DNA of 25,217 nt from JACCVL01 sp038232655 (GTDB lineage: Bacteria; Actinomycetota; Actinomycetes; Propionibacteriales; Nocardioidaceae): assembly GCA_038232655.1 (NCBI GenBank), contig JBBSNM010000037.1:1-25217 (forward strand), given 5' to 3'. Under the pieces are notes generated by a model, which saw only the letters and a list, made by a program, of their open reading frames with translations, was not told the origin of the DNA and ran no database searches. Made by a program: the position numbers and the translations under genes. Position 1 is the stretch's first letter, and each line of letters starts with the position of its first letter. Positions 8,966-16,500 of the stretch are shown in pieces.

Positions 8966-8988
8966 CCCGATCGAGGGCGGCTCGCGGG

Positions 8989-10533
8989 TCAGCGTGGCTG
9001 CCAGCTGCCGCGGTCCAGGTCGAGCGCCTCCGGGGCGTGCAGCGACACCATCGTGCGGTCCACGCCCGGCGCAATCCGCCATGGGGTGAGCAGCGACCCG
9101 ACGACCATCGCTACGAACGCGGTGGGCACCGTCCAGGCGGCGGGCTGGGCCAGCAGCGCACCCAGCCAGCCGGTTGCGTCGGGGTCGGCGATCACCAGCA
9201 CAACCGCACCGCCGGAGGCGACACCGCCGGCGAGCAGCCCGGCCACGGCGCCCGCGTCAGTGAGCCGCCGCCACCAGATGCCGAGCACCAGCAGCGGGCA
9301 GAACGTGGACGCCGCGACCGCGAACGCGAGGCCGACCGAGCTGGCCACCGACAACCGCTGGGTGGACAGCGCGACCGCGAGCGGCACGGTCAGCGCCAGC
9401 ATGGCCGCGATCCGGAACGCAGCCACCCCGCCGAGCCGTCGCCCTCGGCCCAGCGGCAGCCGCACCAGCACGTCCTGGCTGAGTGCCCCCGCGACCGACA
9501 CGGTCAGACCGGACGAGGTGGACAGGAAGGCCGCGAACGCACCGGCGGTCAGCAGCGCACCTAACAAGTCGCCGCCGAGGCCGTCGAGCATCCGGCCGGG
9601 CAGCTCCAGCACCACCGCGTCGGCGCGCCCGGAGGCCACCAGGTCCGGCGCGTACAGCCGGCCGAGGCTGCCGTACACCGGCGGCAGCAGGTAGAAGACC
9701 GCCAGCAGCCCCAGCACGATCACGGTGGTGCGGCGGGCAGCCGGGCCGTCGGGGTTTGTGTAGAAGCGCACCAGCACGTGCGGCAGCCCCATCGTCCCAA
9801 GGAAGGTCGCCACCATCAGCGAGTACGTCTGGTAGAGGTCGGTCGCCGACCCGCCGGCCAGCGGCAGCAGCCAGTCGGCCGCCCCGACCCCGTCGGCTCC
9901 CGACGCCGGCGACGGGGAGCCGTCTCGGCGCCACACCACCAGCAGCACGACCAGCGGCACCAGCAGGGCCGTGAGCTTGAGCCAGTACTGGAAGGCCTGG
10001 ACGAAGGTGATGCTGCGCATGCCGCCGGCCACGACGTTGAGTACCACGACGGCGGCCACCAGCACCGCGCCGGTCCAGGCCGGTGCCCCGGTCACGGTCC
10101 GCAGGGTCAGGCCGGCCCCCTGCAGTTGGGGCAGCAGGTAGAGCCAGCCGACGACGACCACGAGCGCGCTGGCGAGCCGGCGTACGCCGTGGGACTCGAG
10201 CCGTGCCTCGGCGAAGTCCGGGATCGTGTAGGCACCCGAGCGGCGCAGCGGGGCGGCCACCAGCACCAGCAGCACGAGGTAGCCGACGGCGAAGCCGACC
10301 GGGAACCACAGCATGTCGGCGCCGAAGGCGAGCACCAGCCCGGCGATGCCCAGGAACGAGGCGGCCGACAGGTACTCGCCGCCGATCGCCGACGCGTTCC
10401 ACAGCGGGCCGACCGAGCGGGAGGCGACGTAGAAGTCCGACGTGGTGCGGCTGATGCGCAGGCCGAAGGCGCCGATGGCCAGCGTCACCACCGACACCAT
10501 GGCCACCGACACCCAGCCGGTCGCCCCGCTCAC
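8989..10533 (-). CDS. SSS-family cation:acetate (monocarboxylate) symporter
   Basis: This 514-residue polytopic membrane protein of the sodium:solute symporter family is most like ActP/MctC-type acetate and short monocarboxylate carriers. Diagnostic stretches are SDFYVASRSVGPLWNASAIGGEYLSAASFLGIAGL, FGADMLWFPVGFAVGYLVLL, AYTIPDFAEARLES, GGMRSITFVQAFQYWLKL and LPHVLVRFYTNPDG (the PHVLVRF block is conserved in ActP). Thirteen or so hydrophobic segments are apparent. The GTG start at 10533 overlaps the stop of the DUF485 gene (GTGA), which argues for translational coupling and matches the common yjcH-actP arrangement. Acetate specificity is inferred from family and from acs in the window; pyruvate or propionate are alternatives. 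The C-terminal tail after the last helix is short. Confidence 0.9.
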   Translation of the reverse strand: MSGATGWVSVAMVSVVTLAIGAFGLRISRTTSDFYVASRSVGPLWNASAIGGEYLSAASFLGIAGLVLAFGADMLWFPVGFAVGYLVLLVLVAAPLRRSGAYTIPDFAEARLESHGVRRLASALVVVVGWLYLLPQLQGAGLTLRTVTGAPAWTGAVLVAAVVVLNVVAGGMRSITFVQAFQYWLKLTALLVPLVVLLVVWRRDGSPSPASGADGVGAADWLLPLAGGSATDLYQTYSLMVATFLGTMGLPHVLVRFYTNPDGPAARRTTVIVLGLLAVFYLLPPVYGSLGRLYAPDLVASGRADAVVLELPGRMLDGLGGDLLGALLTAGAFAAFLSTSSGLTVSVAGALSQDVLVRLPLGRGRRLGGVAAFRIAAMLALTVPLAVALSTQRLSVASSVGLAFAVAASTFCPLLVLGIWWRRLTDAGAVAGLLAGGVASGGAVVLVIADPDATGWLGALLAQPAAWTVPTAFVAMVVGSLLTPWRIAPGVDRTMVSLHAPEALDLDRGSWQPR

Positions 10534-10910
10534 GAGCGCATGACCAGGTCGGTGAACTGCTGCTCGGCCTGTCCGGCGCGGCGCGCGTAGGTCCACCCCA
10601 CGAGCACCAGCACCGGGTGCACCACGACGCCCAGCAGCAGCCAGGGCAGGGGCAGCCCCAGCACCGAGACCTCGCCGACGCGGGGGGCCAGCACGAACAC
10701 CACCGGCAGTGCGGCCAGCGGGCCCACGACCAGCGCCAGCGCGGTCAGCGCCAGCCGCAGCTGGGTGCGCAGCAACGAGCGCATGTAGACCTCGCCCAGA
10801 CCAGTCTGCGCATCGATCTCCTGGGCGCCGCCCCTGGGCCGGGCGGCCGACGCGGACGTCCGCGGGCTGGTGATCCGAACCCGTTGCGGTCGATCGGGTC
10901 GGTCCTCCAC
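10530..10910 (-). CDS. DUF485-like membrane protein, partner of the symporter
   Basis: This protein is 126 residues from the GTG at 10910. The conserved part begins at EIDAQTGLGEVYMRSLLRTQLRLALTALALV and contains two membrane helices (about residues 58-75 and 88-106), ending in WTYARRAGQAEQQFTDLVMRS. Both features are typical of the actinobacterial DUF485 proteins encoded just before SSS carboxylate symporters. A structural or regulatory role with the transporter is generally supposed but not established. The start is uncertain. GTG 10910 is favoured because a TANNNT box (10918-10923) ends seven bases before it, consistent with a leaderless message. A TTG at 10952 would extend the frame, and an internal ATG near 10784 would remove the conserved N-terminal segment. 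Confidence 0.8.
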   Translation of the reverse strand: MEDRPDRPQRVRITSPRTSASAARPRGGAQEIDAQTGLGEVYMRSLLRTQLRLALTALALVVGPLAALPVVFVLAPRVGEVSVLGLPLPWLLLGVVVHPVLVLVGWTYARRAGQAEQQFTDLVMRS

Positions 10911-10917
10911 CCTACGC

Positions 10918-10923
10918 ACGCTA
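10918..10923 (-). promoter_or_regulatory. Possible -10 for leaderless DUF485-symporter operon
   Basis: On the minus strand TAGCGT is followed by seven bases and the GTG at 10910. It is the same arrangement as at several other starts in this window. The dyad at 10952-10991 covers the region immediately upstream, where a -35 or activator would act. Confidence 0.45.
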
Positions 10924-10945
10924 CCCGCGCCGGGCCGTTTGCCCA

Positions 10946-11030
10946 CCGACAATCATGCATCGCGGGGGCCGGGACCCCACCGATGCACGATCGTCTCCCA
11001 CCCGGGCAGGAACGCGGCCGACAATGATGC
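10946..11030. promoter_or_regulatory. Divergent control region with dyad and 13-bp direct repeat
   Basis: Two signals overlap here. An imperfect inverted repeat has arms ATCATGCATCG (10952-10962) and CGATGCACGAT (10981-10991), 10 of 11 positions pairing, with GGGG/CCCC pairing inside. CCGACAATCATGC (10946-10958) recurs as CCGACAATGATGC (11018-11030), 12 of 13 identical, 72 bp apart and in the same orientation. Both lie between the divergent symporter operon and the DUF427 gene. LytTR regulators usually bind paired direct repeats, so these are candidate sites for the nearby LytTR protein, though the 72-bp spacing is longer than the usual 20-odd bp. Confidence 0.45.
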
Positions 11031-11082
11031 TGTTGTGTTGCCGGGAGACCGCGCATCACCGTCCTGCCGGAGGAGAGCAGCC

Positions 11083-11847
11083 ATGAGTCCGCCCCAGACC
11101 ACCGATACCCTGCGCACCGAACCGTCACCCAAGCGAGTGCGAGCCCTCGTCGGGGGTGTCGTCGCCGCGGACACCCGCCGGCCGGTGCTGGTGTGGGAGA
11201 AGCCGTACTACCCCACCTACTACCTTCCCCGCGGCGACGTGCTCGGTGAGTTGGTCGACGTCGGTACGGTCGACGCCAGCTCGGACGACGGGTTGCGTGG
11301 TCAGCGGCGGCTGCACGACCTGGTGCTCGGTGAGCGGACCCTGTCCGGCGCGGCGTCGACGTACCCCGACTCGCCCGACCCGACCCTGCGCGATCTGGTG
11401 CGCATCGACTGGGCCGCTGTCGACCAGTGGCTGGAGGAGGACGAGCCAATCTTCGTCCACCCGCGCGACCCGTACAAGCGCGTCGACATTCTCGCCAGCT
11501 CGCGGCACGTGCGCATCGAGCTGGACGGCGTCACCGTCGCCGACTCCGGTCAGCCGCGGATCCTGTTCGAGACCGGGCTTATCCCGCGCTACTACCTGCC
11601 CTACACCGATGTGCGCACCGACCTGCTGCGCGACTCCGACACGGTCAGCCACTGCCCGTACAAGGGGTCGGCGAGCTGGTGGTCGGTGCAGGCCGGTGAC
11701 ACGCTGCACGACGGCGTCGCCTGGACCTACCGTGCGCCGCTGCCCGAGAGCCAGAAGGTGACCGGGCTGGTCTGCTTCTACGACGAGCGGGTGGACATGT
11801 GGCTGGACGGGGTGCGCCAGCCACGCCCGTCATCGCCGTTCGCGTGA
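11083..11847 (+). CDS. Tandem DUF427 domain protein
   Basis: This 254-residue protein contains two copies of the DUF427 fold. The first (about 18-120) has VLVWEKPYYPTYYLPRGDV and the second (about 140-245) has ILFETGLIPRYYLPYTDVR, so the [FW]E..x5-YYLP motif recurs. The second copy also carries the usual CPYKGSASWWSV and FYDERVDMWLDG. The family is widespread in actinobacteria; its activity is unknown. No signal peptide or membrane segment is present, and both repeats are soluble beta-rich units. The ATG at 11083 is well supported by GGAGGAG seven bases upstream. It faces the symporter operon across a structured control region, and converges on the LytTR regulator gene with 65 bp between stops. 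Confidence 0.9.
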   Translation: MSPPQTTDTLRTEPSPKRVRALVGGVVAADTRRPVLVWEKPYYPTYYLPRGDVLGELVDVGTVDASSDDGLRGQRRLHDLVLGERTLSGAASTYPDSPDPTLRDLVRIDWAAVDQWLEEDEPIFVHPRDPYKRVDILASSRHVRIELDGVTVADSGQPRILFETGLIPRYYLPYTDVRTDLLRDSDTVSHCPYKGSASWWSVQAGDTLHDGVAWTYRAPLPESQKVTGLVCFYDERVDMWLDGVRQPRPSSPFA

Positions 11848-11877
11848 CCGACGGCGACGGCGGGTGTTGACGAGGGG

Positions 11878-11915
11878 TGATGCAGCGGCGGGGTCTGGGT
11901 GCCCGGTATGCATCA
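11878..11915. terminator. Weak dyad between convergent genes
   Basis: TGATGCA (11878-11884) and TGCATCA (11909-11915) are perfect inverted arms around a 24-base loop that can pair GGG with CCC inside. The right arm covers the stop codon of the LytTR gene. It could act in either direction as a terminator; the loop is long, so support is modest. Confidence 0.3.
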
Positions 11916-12737
11916 GCTGCTGTCGGTCGACCCGGTGCCGCGGACGAGCCGGTCGCGCAGCTCGCGTGCGCTTCGGCGGGCGACCTGCAGCTCGACCTGC
12001 CCACCCGGCCCGTCGCCCGGCACCACGACGCTGACGCGGCCGGCGTCGCTGCGCACCTCCACCACCCGGCCGATGTCGACGAGCAGGCTGCGGTGGATGC
12101 GCACGAAACCGGCATCGCCCCACCGCTCGGCCAGCGTCGCGAGCGGCACCCGCACCAGGTGCGTGGCCGTGCCGGTGTGCAGCCGGGCGTAGTCACCGTG
12201 CGCCTCGACCCAAGCGACCTCCGAGCGTGCCACGAAGCGCGTCACCCCGCCGCGCTCGACGGGGATGACCTCGTCGTCGGGCCCAACGGACGACCCAGCG
12301 GACGACCCAGCGGACGACCCAGGAGAAGACCCAGCAGACGATCCAGCGCCGGTGCCGTCGCGGCCGGCGGCCAGCCGGCGGACCGCCGCGGTGAGCCGCT
12401 CCGCGCGCACCGGCTTGAGCAGGTAGTCGACGGCGTCCAGATCGAAGGCGTCGACCGCATGCTCGTCGTGGGCGGTGACGAACACGACCCGGGGTGGGGT
12501 CGGTCGATCGGCCAGCAACCTCGCGAGCTCGAGCCCGTCCAGCCCCGGCATCGCGATGTCCAGGAACATCGCGTCGACAGCCCACGCCTCCAGTGCCTGG
12601 ACGGCTTCTTCCCCCGACGCCGCGGTGTAGACCCGGCTGACGCGCGGGTCGCCGGCGAGCAGGAAGGCCAACTCGTCGCGCACCGGCTGTTCGTCGTCGA
12701 CCACCAGCACCAGCAGGCCGGCATCCATGCCGGTCAC
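11913..12737 (-). CDS. LytTR-family response regulator
   Basis: This 274-residue DNA-binding regulator has a receiver domain at about residues 7-125: acidic pair in VLVVDDEQPVRDEL, phosphoacceptor D60 in MFLDIAMPGLDG, T in FVTAHDEHA, and K in DYLLKPV. A flexible Gly/Ser linker (about 130-150) is encoded by a 12-bp tandem repeat. The LytTR domain (about 157-262) has VIPVERGGVTRFVARSEVAWVEAHGDYARLHT and GFVRIHRSLLVDIGRVVEV. LytTR proteins bind DNA through beta-strands and pair with LytS-type kinases; such a kinase is encoded at 16501-17676. The GTG at 12737 overlaps the guaB1 stop as GTGA, so the two are translationally coupled. An ATG at 12728 is an equally possible start. Likely targets, by analogy to carboxylate-sensing LytTR systems, are transport genes such as the nearby symporter. 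Confidence 0.93.
   Translation of the reverse strand: MTGMDAGLLVLVVDDEQPVRDELAFLLAGDPRVSRVYTAASGEEAVQALEAWAVDAMFLDIAMPGLDGLELARLLADRPTPPRVVFVTAHDEHAVDAFDLDAVDYLLKPVRAERLTAAVRRLAAGRDGTGAGSSAGSSPGSSAGSSAGSSVGPDDEVIPVERGGVTRFVARSEVAWVEAHGDYARLHTGTATHLVRVPLATLAERWGDAGFVRIHRSLLVDIGRVVEVRSDAGRVSVVVPGDGPGGQVELQVARRSARELRDRLVRGTGSTDSS
12288..12347. repeat. 12-bp tandem repeat encoding the Gly-Ser linker
   Basis: Five consecutive 12-base units on the plus strand (GGACGACCCAGC twice, GGACGACCCAGG, AGAAGACCCAGC, AGACGATCCAGC) give the minus-strand protein repeat G-S-S-x in the hinge between receiver and LytTR domains. The unit length keeps the reading frame, so copy number can change without breaking the gene. 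Confidence 0.85.
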
Positions 12738-14191
12738 CAGCCGGAGTGCAGCGGTCGACCCTCGTCGTAGCCGGCAACGCTCTGCACCCCGATCACCGCT
12801 CGCTCGTGCAGCTCGGGGACCGTGCGTGCCCCTGCGTACGTCGCCGCTGAGCGGATGCCCGCCGTGATCGCGTCCAGCAGGTCCTCGACACCGGGGCGGG
12901 CCGGGTCGAGGTACATGCGTGCGGACGAGATGCCCTCCTCGAACAGGGCCATCCGCGCCCGGTCGAAGCCGGCAACGTCTCGTGTGCGGTTGTTCAATGC
13001 CCGAGACGAGGCCATGCCGAACGACTCCTTGTACGGTCGCCCGTCCGCGGCGACGGCCAGGTCGCCCGGGCTCTCATGGGTCGCGGCGAACCAGGAGCCC
13101 ACCATCGCGCTGGCGGCGCCGGCGGCCAGCGCCAGCGCCAGGTCACGCGGGTGCCGCACCCCGCCGTCGGCCCAGACGTGCGCGCCAGCGCCCCGGGCTG
13201 CCTCGGCGCATTCGAGCACCGCCGAGAACTGTGGCCGCCCCACCCCGGTCATCATCCGGGTGGTGCACATGGCACCGGGACCGACGCCGACCTTCACCAC
13301 GTCGGCACCGGCGGCCACCAGCTCGCGGGTTGCATCGGCGGTGACGACGTTGCCCGCGACCACGGGCACCCGTCGCCGGGTCGCGGCCGCATAGGCGTCG
13401 CGGGCGGCCGCGACGGCGGTCAGCGCTTCCAGCATCCTGTCCTGGTGTCCGTGCGCGGTGTCGATGACCAGCACGTCGGCCCCCTGGTGCAGCAGCGTCT
13501 TGGCCTTGCCGGCCACGTCGCCGCTGATGCCGATGGCGGCCGCCACCATCAACCGCCCCTCGGGGTCGAGCGCCGGCTCGTACAAGGTGGCCCGCAGCGC
13601 ACCGGTGCGAGTGAGCACGCCGCACAGCCGGTCCCCGTCGGTCACGGGGGCGAGCATCAGATGCCGGTCGGTCAGCGTCTCGAAGGCGGCGCGGGGCTCG
13701 GTGCCGGCCGGCAGGGTCAGCGGGTCGGTGGCCATCACCTCGTGCACCTGGGCGAATCGGTCCACCCCGCGTCCGTCGTGCTCGGTCATCACCCCCACCG
13801 GTGTCCGCCCGTCCACGACCACGACGGCCCGGTGCGCCCGTTTGGGCATCAGGTTCAGCGCCTCGCCGACGGTGGTGCCCGGGGACACGGTGATCGGCGT
13901 GTCGTAGACCGGGTGTCCGCTCTTGATCGCGTCGATGGCCCGCCCGACGACATCCAGCGGGATGTCTTGCGGCAGCACCGCGACCGCGCCCCGGCGGGCC
14001 ACCGTCTCGGCCATCCGGCGCCCCGACACCGCCGTCATGTTCGCCACCACCACCGGCAGCGTGGTGCCGACGCCGTCGGGCGTGGTCAGGTCGACGTCGA
14101 AGCGTGAGGCCACGCTGCTGCGCGAGGGCACCATGAAGACGTCGCTGTACGTCAGGTCGTGCGCGGGGCGCTGGCCGGTGAGGAACTGCAC
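12734..14191 (-). CDS. guaB1: GuaB1-family IMP dehydrogenase/GMP reductase protein with CBS domains
   Basis: This is a 485-residue (beta/alpha)8 barrel enzyme. The N-terminus QFLTGQRPAHDLTYSDVFMVPSRS is the usual GuaB1 opening. A CBS pair is inserted at about residues 93-205 (MPKRAHRAVVVVDGRTPVGVMTEHDG ... MLAPVTDGDRLCGVLTRTG). The catalytic loop is GVGPGAMCTTRMMTG with Cys309, followed by the phosphate-binding WADGGVRHPRDLALALAAGA and the flap region GRPYKESFGMASSRAL. The mycobacterial homologue has been reported to act as a GMP reductase (GMP + NADPH to IMP and ammonia) and not as IMP dehydrogenase, so a purine-salvage role is more likely here. The GTG at 14191 has no Shine-Dalgarno but is preceded by TAACCT and seven bases, so the message is probably leaderless. 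Its stop overlaps the LytTR start. Confidence 0.92.
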   Translation of the reverse strand: MQFLTGQRPAHDLTYSDVFMVPSRSSVASRFDVDLTTPDGVGTTLPVVVANMTAVSGRRMAETVARRGAVAVLPQDIPLDVVGRAIDAIKSGHPVYDTPITVSPGTTVGEALNLMPKRAHRAVVVVDGRTPVGVMTEHDGRGVDRFAQVHEVMATDPLTLPAGTEPRAAFETLTDRHLMLAPVTDGDRLCGVLTRTGALRATLYEPALDPEGRLMVAAAIGISGDVAGKAKTLLHQGADVLVIDTAHGHQDRMLEALTAVAAARDAYAAATRRRVPVVAGNVVTADATRELVAAGADVVKVGVGPGAMCTTRMMTGVGRPQFSAVLECAEAARGAGAHVWADGGVRHPRDLALALAAGAASAMVGSWFAATHESPGDLAVAADGRPYKESFGMASSRALNNRTRDVAGFDRARMALFEEGISSARMYLDPARPGVEDLLDAITAGIRSAATYAGARTVPELHERAVIGVQSVAGYDEGRPLHSGW

Positions 14192-14198
14192 GGCCTGC

Positions 14199-14204
14199 AG
14201 GTTA
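14199..14204 (-). promoter_or_regulatory. Likely -10 of leaderless guaB1
   Basis: TAACCT on the minus strand ends seven bases before the GTG at 14191. There is no upstream gene on this strand within the divergent gap, so a promoter is required here. Confidence 0.5.
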
Positions 14205-14227
14205 CTCGCCGACCGAGGGGCCGGTGC

Positions 14228-14261
14228 GGCGTCGACCCCGGCGTGGCGTCGACCCCGGCGT
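14228..14261. repeat. 17-bp direct duplication in the guaB1/cobU divergent gap
   Basis: GGCGTCGACCCCGGCGT occurs twice head to tail (14228-14244 and 14245-14261), perfectly. It lies between the two divergent -10 boxes and could be a duplicated binding site or simple slippage. Confidence 0.6.
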
Positions 14262-14292
14262 GGGCCGCGCCCCGCAAGATCCGGTGGCCTCG

Positions 14293-14298
14293 TACGGT
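14293..14298 (+). promoter_or_regulatory. Likely -10 of the leaderless MBL-cobU fusion gene
   Basis: TACGGT ends seven bases before the GTG at 14306, with no Shine-Dalgarno in between. Confidence 0.5.
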
Positions 14299-14305
14299 TG
14301 CCGGC

Positions 14306-15697
14306 GTGCGGGTGCTGCTGCTGGGGACGGGCCCGGCCGCCGGCTGGCCGGACGCCTTCTGCGACTGCGCTCGCTGCACCGGCGCGCTGCGTCGCGGCCT
14401 CGTGCGCCGGCCGACCAGCGTGCTGGTCGACGACGCGGTGCTGTTGGACCTTGGCGCCGAGACCGCCGGCGCGGCGCTGCGGGCGGGGCGGTCGCTGGCA
14501 CAGGTCGGTGCGGTGCTGCAGGCCCACGGCGACGGCAACGACCCGGGGGCGCTGCGCGCGGGTTGCGTGTCTCGTGCCGGCGACCGGCCCGCACCGATGG
14601 TCGTGGGCAGCGCGAGCACGCTCGACCGCTGGCGCACACCGACCGAGCCGGGGTCGCCGCGGGTGCGCCTCGTCGAGGCCGCCGCCGGTGACCGGCTGGA
14701 GGTCGGCTCCGCGGCCGGTGTGTACGACGTCGAGGTGGTGGGAACCGAGTACGGTGGTCGGCCCGGGGGCGGTGGTCTGGGCTACCTGCTGACCGCGCCG
14801 GACGGGTCCCGGCTGCTGTATGCCACCGACCCGCTCTCCGAGCCGACTGGCGCCGCGCTTGGTGGCCGGAGGCTCGATGTGGCTTTGCTGGCCGCCGGCG
14901 GCGAGCAGGTGACCGCCGACGGCGAGCAGCCCGTTCGCGACCCTTTCGGCGACCAGCTCGGATGGCTGCGTGCGAGTGGTGCGGTGGACGACCGCACCGA
15001 GGTAGTCGCCGTGCGGCTGTCGCACCACCACCCGCCCGACGAGGACGACCGGCTCGCCGCGACCCGAGCGCGTGCGGGCCATGACCTTGAGACTGTCGCC
15101 GTTGGCGCGGACCGGGTGAGCGGAGCCACCGGGCACCGCACCCTGGTGCTGGGTGGCGCCCGGTCGGGCAAGAGCAGCACCGCCGAGCGACTGGTCGCCG
15201 GGCTGGGCGCCGGGTCGGCGACCGGCCAGGACCCGGGCACCGGGCCGGTCACCTACGTCGCGACCGGACCACCGGCGGCCACCGACACCGAATGGGCCGA
15301 GCGGGTGCGCCTGCACCGCGAGCGCCGCCCCCCGTCCTGGCACACGGTCGAGACCACCGACGTCGCCGGTGTGCTGTCGACCGCCACCGGGCCGGTGCTG
15401 GTCGACTGCCTCACCCTGTGGTTGACCGCGGTGCTGGACGCGGCCGGCGCCTGGGAGGCTCGACCCGGCTGGCGTGACCACCTCGACCGGGAGCTGACCC
15501 GGCTCGCCGACGCCTGGACGGCCGCGACCGTGCCGGTGGTCGCCGTGAGCAACGAGGTGGGTGCGGGGGTGGTGCCGCCCACCGCGGCCGGCCGGCTGTT
15601 TCGAGACGAGCAGGGACGACTCAACACCCGGCTGGCCACCACCGCCGACCGCTGCCTGCTGGTGGTGGCCGGTCGGGCGCTGGAGCTGCCACCGTGA
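14306..15697 (+). CDS. cobU: MBL-fold domain fused to CobU (adenosylcobinamide kinase/guanylyltransferase)
   Basis: This is a 463-residue fusion. Residues 1-270 are a metallo-beta-lactamase-fold domain opening VRVLLLGTGPAAGWPDAFCDCARC; residues 276-463 are CobU. CobU has the P-loop GGARSGKS (283-290), the HRERRPPSWHTVE segment with the family's guanylylated-histidine region, LVDCLTLWLTAVL, and VSNEVGAGVVPPTAAGRLFRDEQGRLNTRLA. It phosphorylates adenosylcobinamide and transfers GMP to form AdoCbi-GDP in cobalamin nucleotide-loop assembly. In the MBL domain the metal-binding HxHxDH is absent: the corresponding stretch reads LQAHGDGNDPGAL around residue 74, although YATDP and LSHHHPP remain. The domain is therefore probably not a canonical hydrolase. 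The GTG at 14306 begins where family similarity begins. The stop overlaps the cobS start as GTGA. Confidence 0.92.
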   Translation: MRVLLLGTGPAAGWPDAFCDCARCTGALRRGLVRRPTSVLVDDAVLLDLGAETAGAALRAGRSLAQVGAVLQAHGDGNDPGALRAGCVSRAGDRPAPMVVGSASTLDRWRTPTEPGSPRVRLVEAAAGDRLEVGSAAGVYDVEVVGTEYGGRPGGGGLGYLLTAPDGSRLLYATDPLSEPTGAALGGRRLDVALLAAGGEQVTADGEQPVRDPFGDQLGWLRASGAVDDRTEVVAVRLSHHHPPDEDDRLAATRARAGHDLETVAVGADRVSGATGHRTLVLGGARSGKSSTAERLVAGLGAGSATGQDPGTGPVTYVATGPPAATDTEWAERVRLHRERRPPSWHTVETTDVAGVLSTATGPVLVDCLTLWLTAVLDAAGAWEARPGWRDHLDRELTRLADAWTAATVPVVAVSNEVGAGVVPPTAAGRLFRDEQGRLNTRLATTADRCLLVVAGRALELPP

Positions 15698-16497
15698 GCA
15701 CGGGTGGCACCGCCCTGGCCGACGGCTGGCGGCTGGCTGCGGGCACCCTCACCGCGGTGCCGGTGCGCCCGCCAGACCGGGTTGACCCGCAGGTCGCGGC
15801 CACGGCGATGCTGCTGGCGCCGGTCGTCGGCCTGCTGGTGGCCGTGCCGAGCGCGCTCGCGGGCTGGGCCCTGCTGGCACTTGGGCTGGGCTCCACGGCG
15901 GCGGCATTGGGCATCGTCGCCGCCGGTGCGCTCCTCACCCGCGGCATGCACCTCGACGGGCTGGCCGACACCGCTGACGGCCTGGCTGCCGGTCTCGACC
16001 GTGATCGGGCGCTGCAGGTCATGCGGCGCGGCGACGTCGGACCGGTCGGGGTCGTCACCCTGGTCCTGGTGCTGATCGGCCAGGTCGTCGTCGGCGGGCA
16101 GGTCGTCGACGAGCTGGGGGTGTGGGCGCTGGCGGCGGCGATGGTCGCTGCCCGCACCGTCTTGCCGGTGCTCTGTATCGCCGGCTGGGGTGCGGCGCGG
16201 CTGGGCGGGCTGGGGGCGACGGTGCTCGGCGTGGTGCCTGTGCACCCGGCAGCACTGGTTGGCACGCTCACCGCGCTCGGTGTCACCGGCGCGGTTGCGG
16301 CCACAGCAGTCCCCGGCGGGACGGCTGCCGGTCCCGGACTCGCCGGTGTGTACGCCGTACCCGCTGCCCTGCTCGCCGGTCTGGCGGTGGCCTGGCAGGC
16401 CCGCCGCCGGCTCGGTGGGCTCACCGGCGACGTGCTCGGCGCGGCCGTCGAGGTGGCGCTGCTCGCCGCGCTCGCCGCGCTCGCGGCAGCGGCCTGA
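15694..16497 (+). CDS. cobS: Adenosylcobinamide-GDP ribazoletransferase (cobalamin synthase)
   Basis: This 267-residue integral membrane enzyme joins AdoCbi-GDP to alpha-ribazole (5'-phosphate), completing cobalamin. The conserved signature RGMHLDGLADTADGL (about residues 88-102) with its acidic, Mg2+-binding positions and the RRGDVGPVGVVTLVL block are intact. About six or seven hydrophobic helices follow, and the length is typical of the family (about 250-270). The GTG start overlaps the cobU stop by four bases, so the two are coupled. No cobT, cobC or upstream corrin genes are in the window, so this is a detached nucleotide-loop module suited to salvage or to genes elsewhere. The stop is only three bases from the convergent kinase stop at 16501. 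Confidence 0.95.
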   Translation: MSTGGTALADGWRLAAGTLTAVPVRPPDRVDPQVAATAMLLAPVVGLLVAVPSALAGWALLALGLGSTAAALGIVAAGALLTRGMHLDGLADTADGLAAGLDRDRALQVMRRGDVGPVGVVTLVLVLIGQVVVGGQVVDELGVWALAAAMVAARTVLPVLCIAGWGAARLGGLGATVLGVVPVHPAALVGTLTALGVTGAVAATAVPGGTAAGPGLAGVYAVPAALLAGLAVAWQARRRLGGLTGDVLGAAVEVALLAALAALAAAA

Positions 16498-16500
16498 GCC

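Noticed and set aside
14192..15481. Upstream extension of the guaB1 frame antisense to the cobU fusion
   Set aside because: The GuaB1 N-terminus QFLTGQ starts right after the GTG at 14191; the longer frame is low-complexity shadow sequence.
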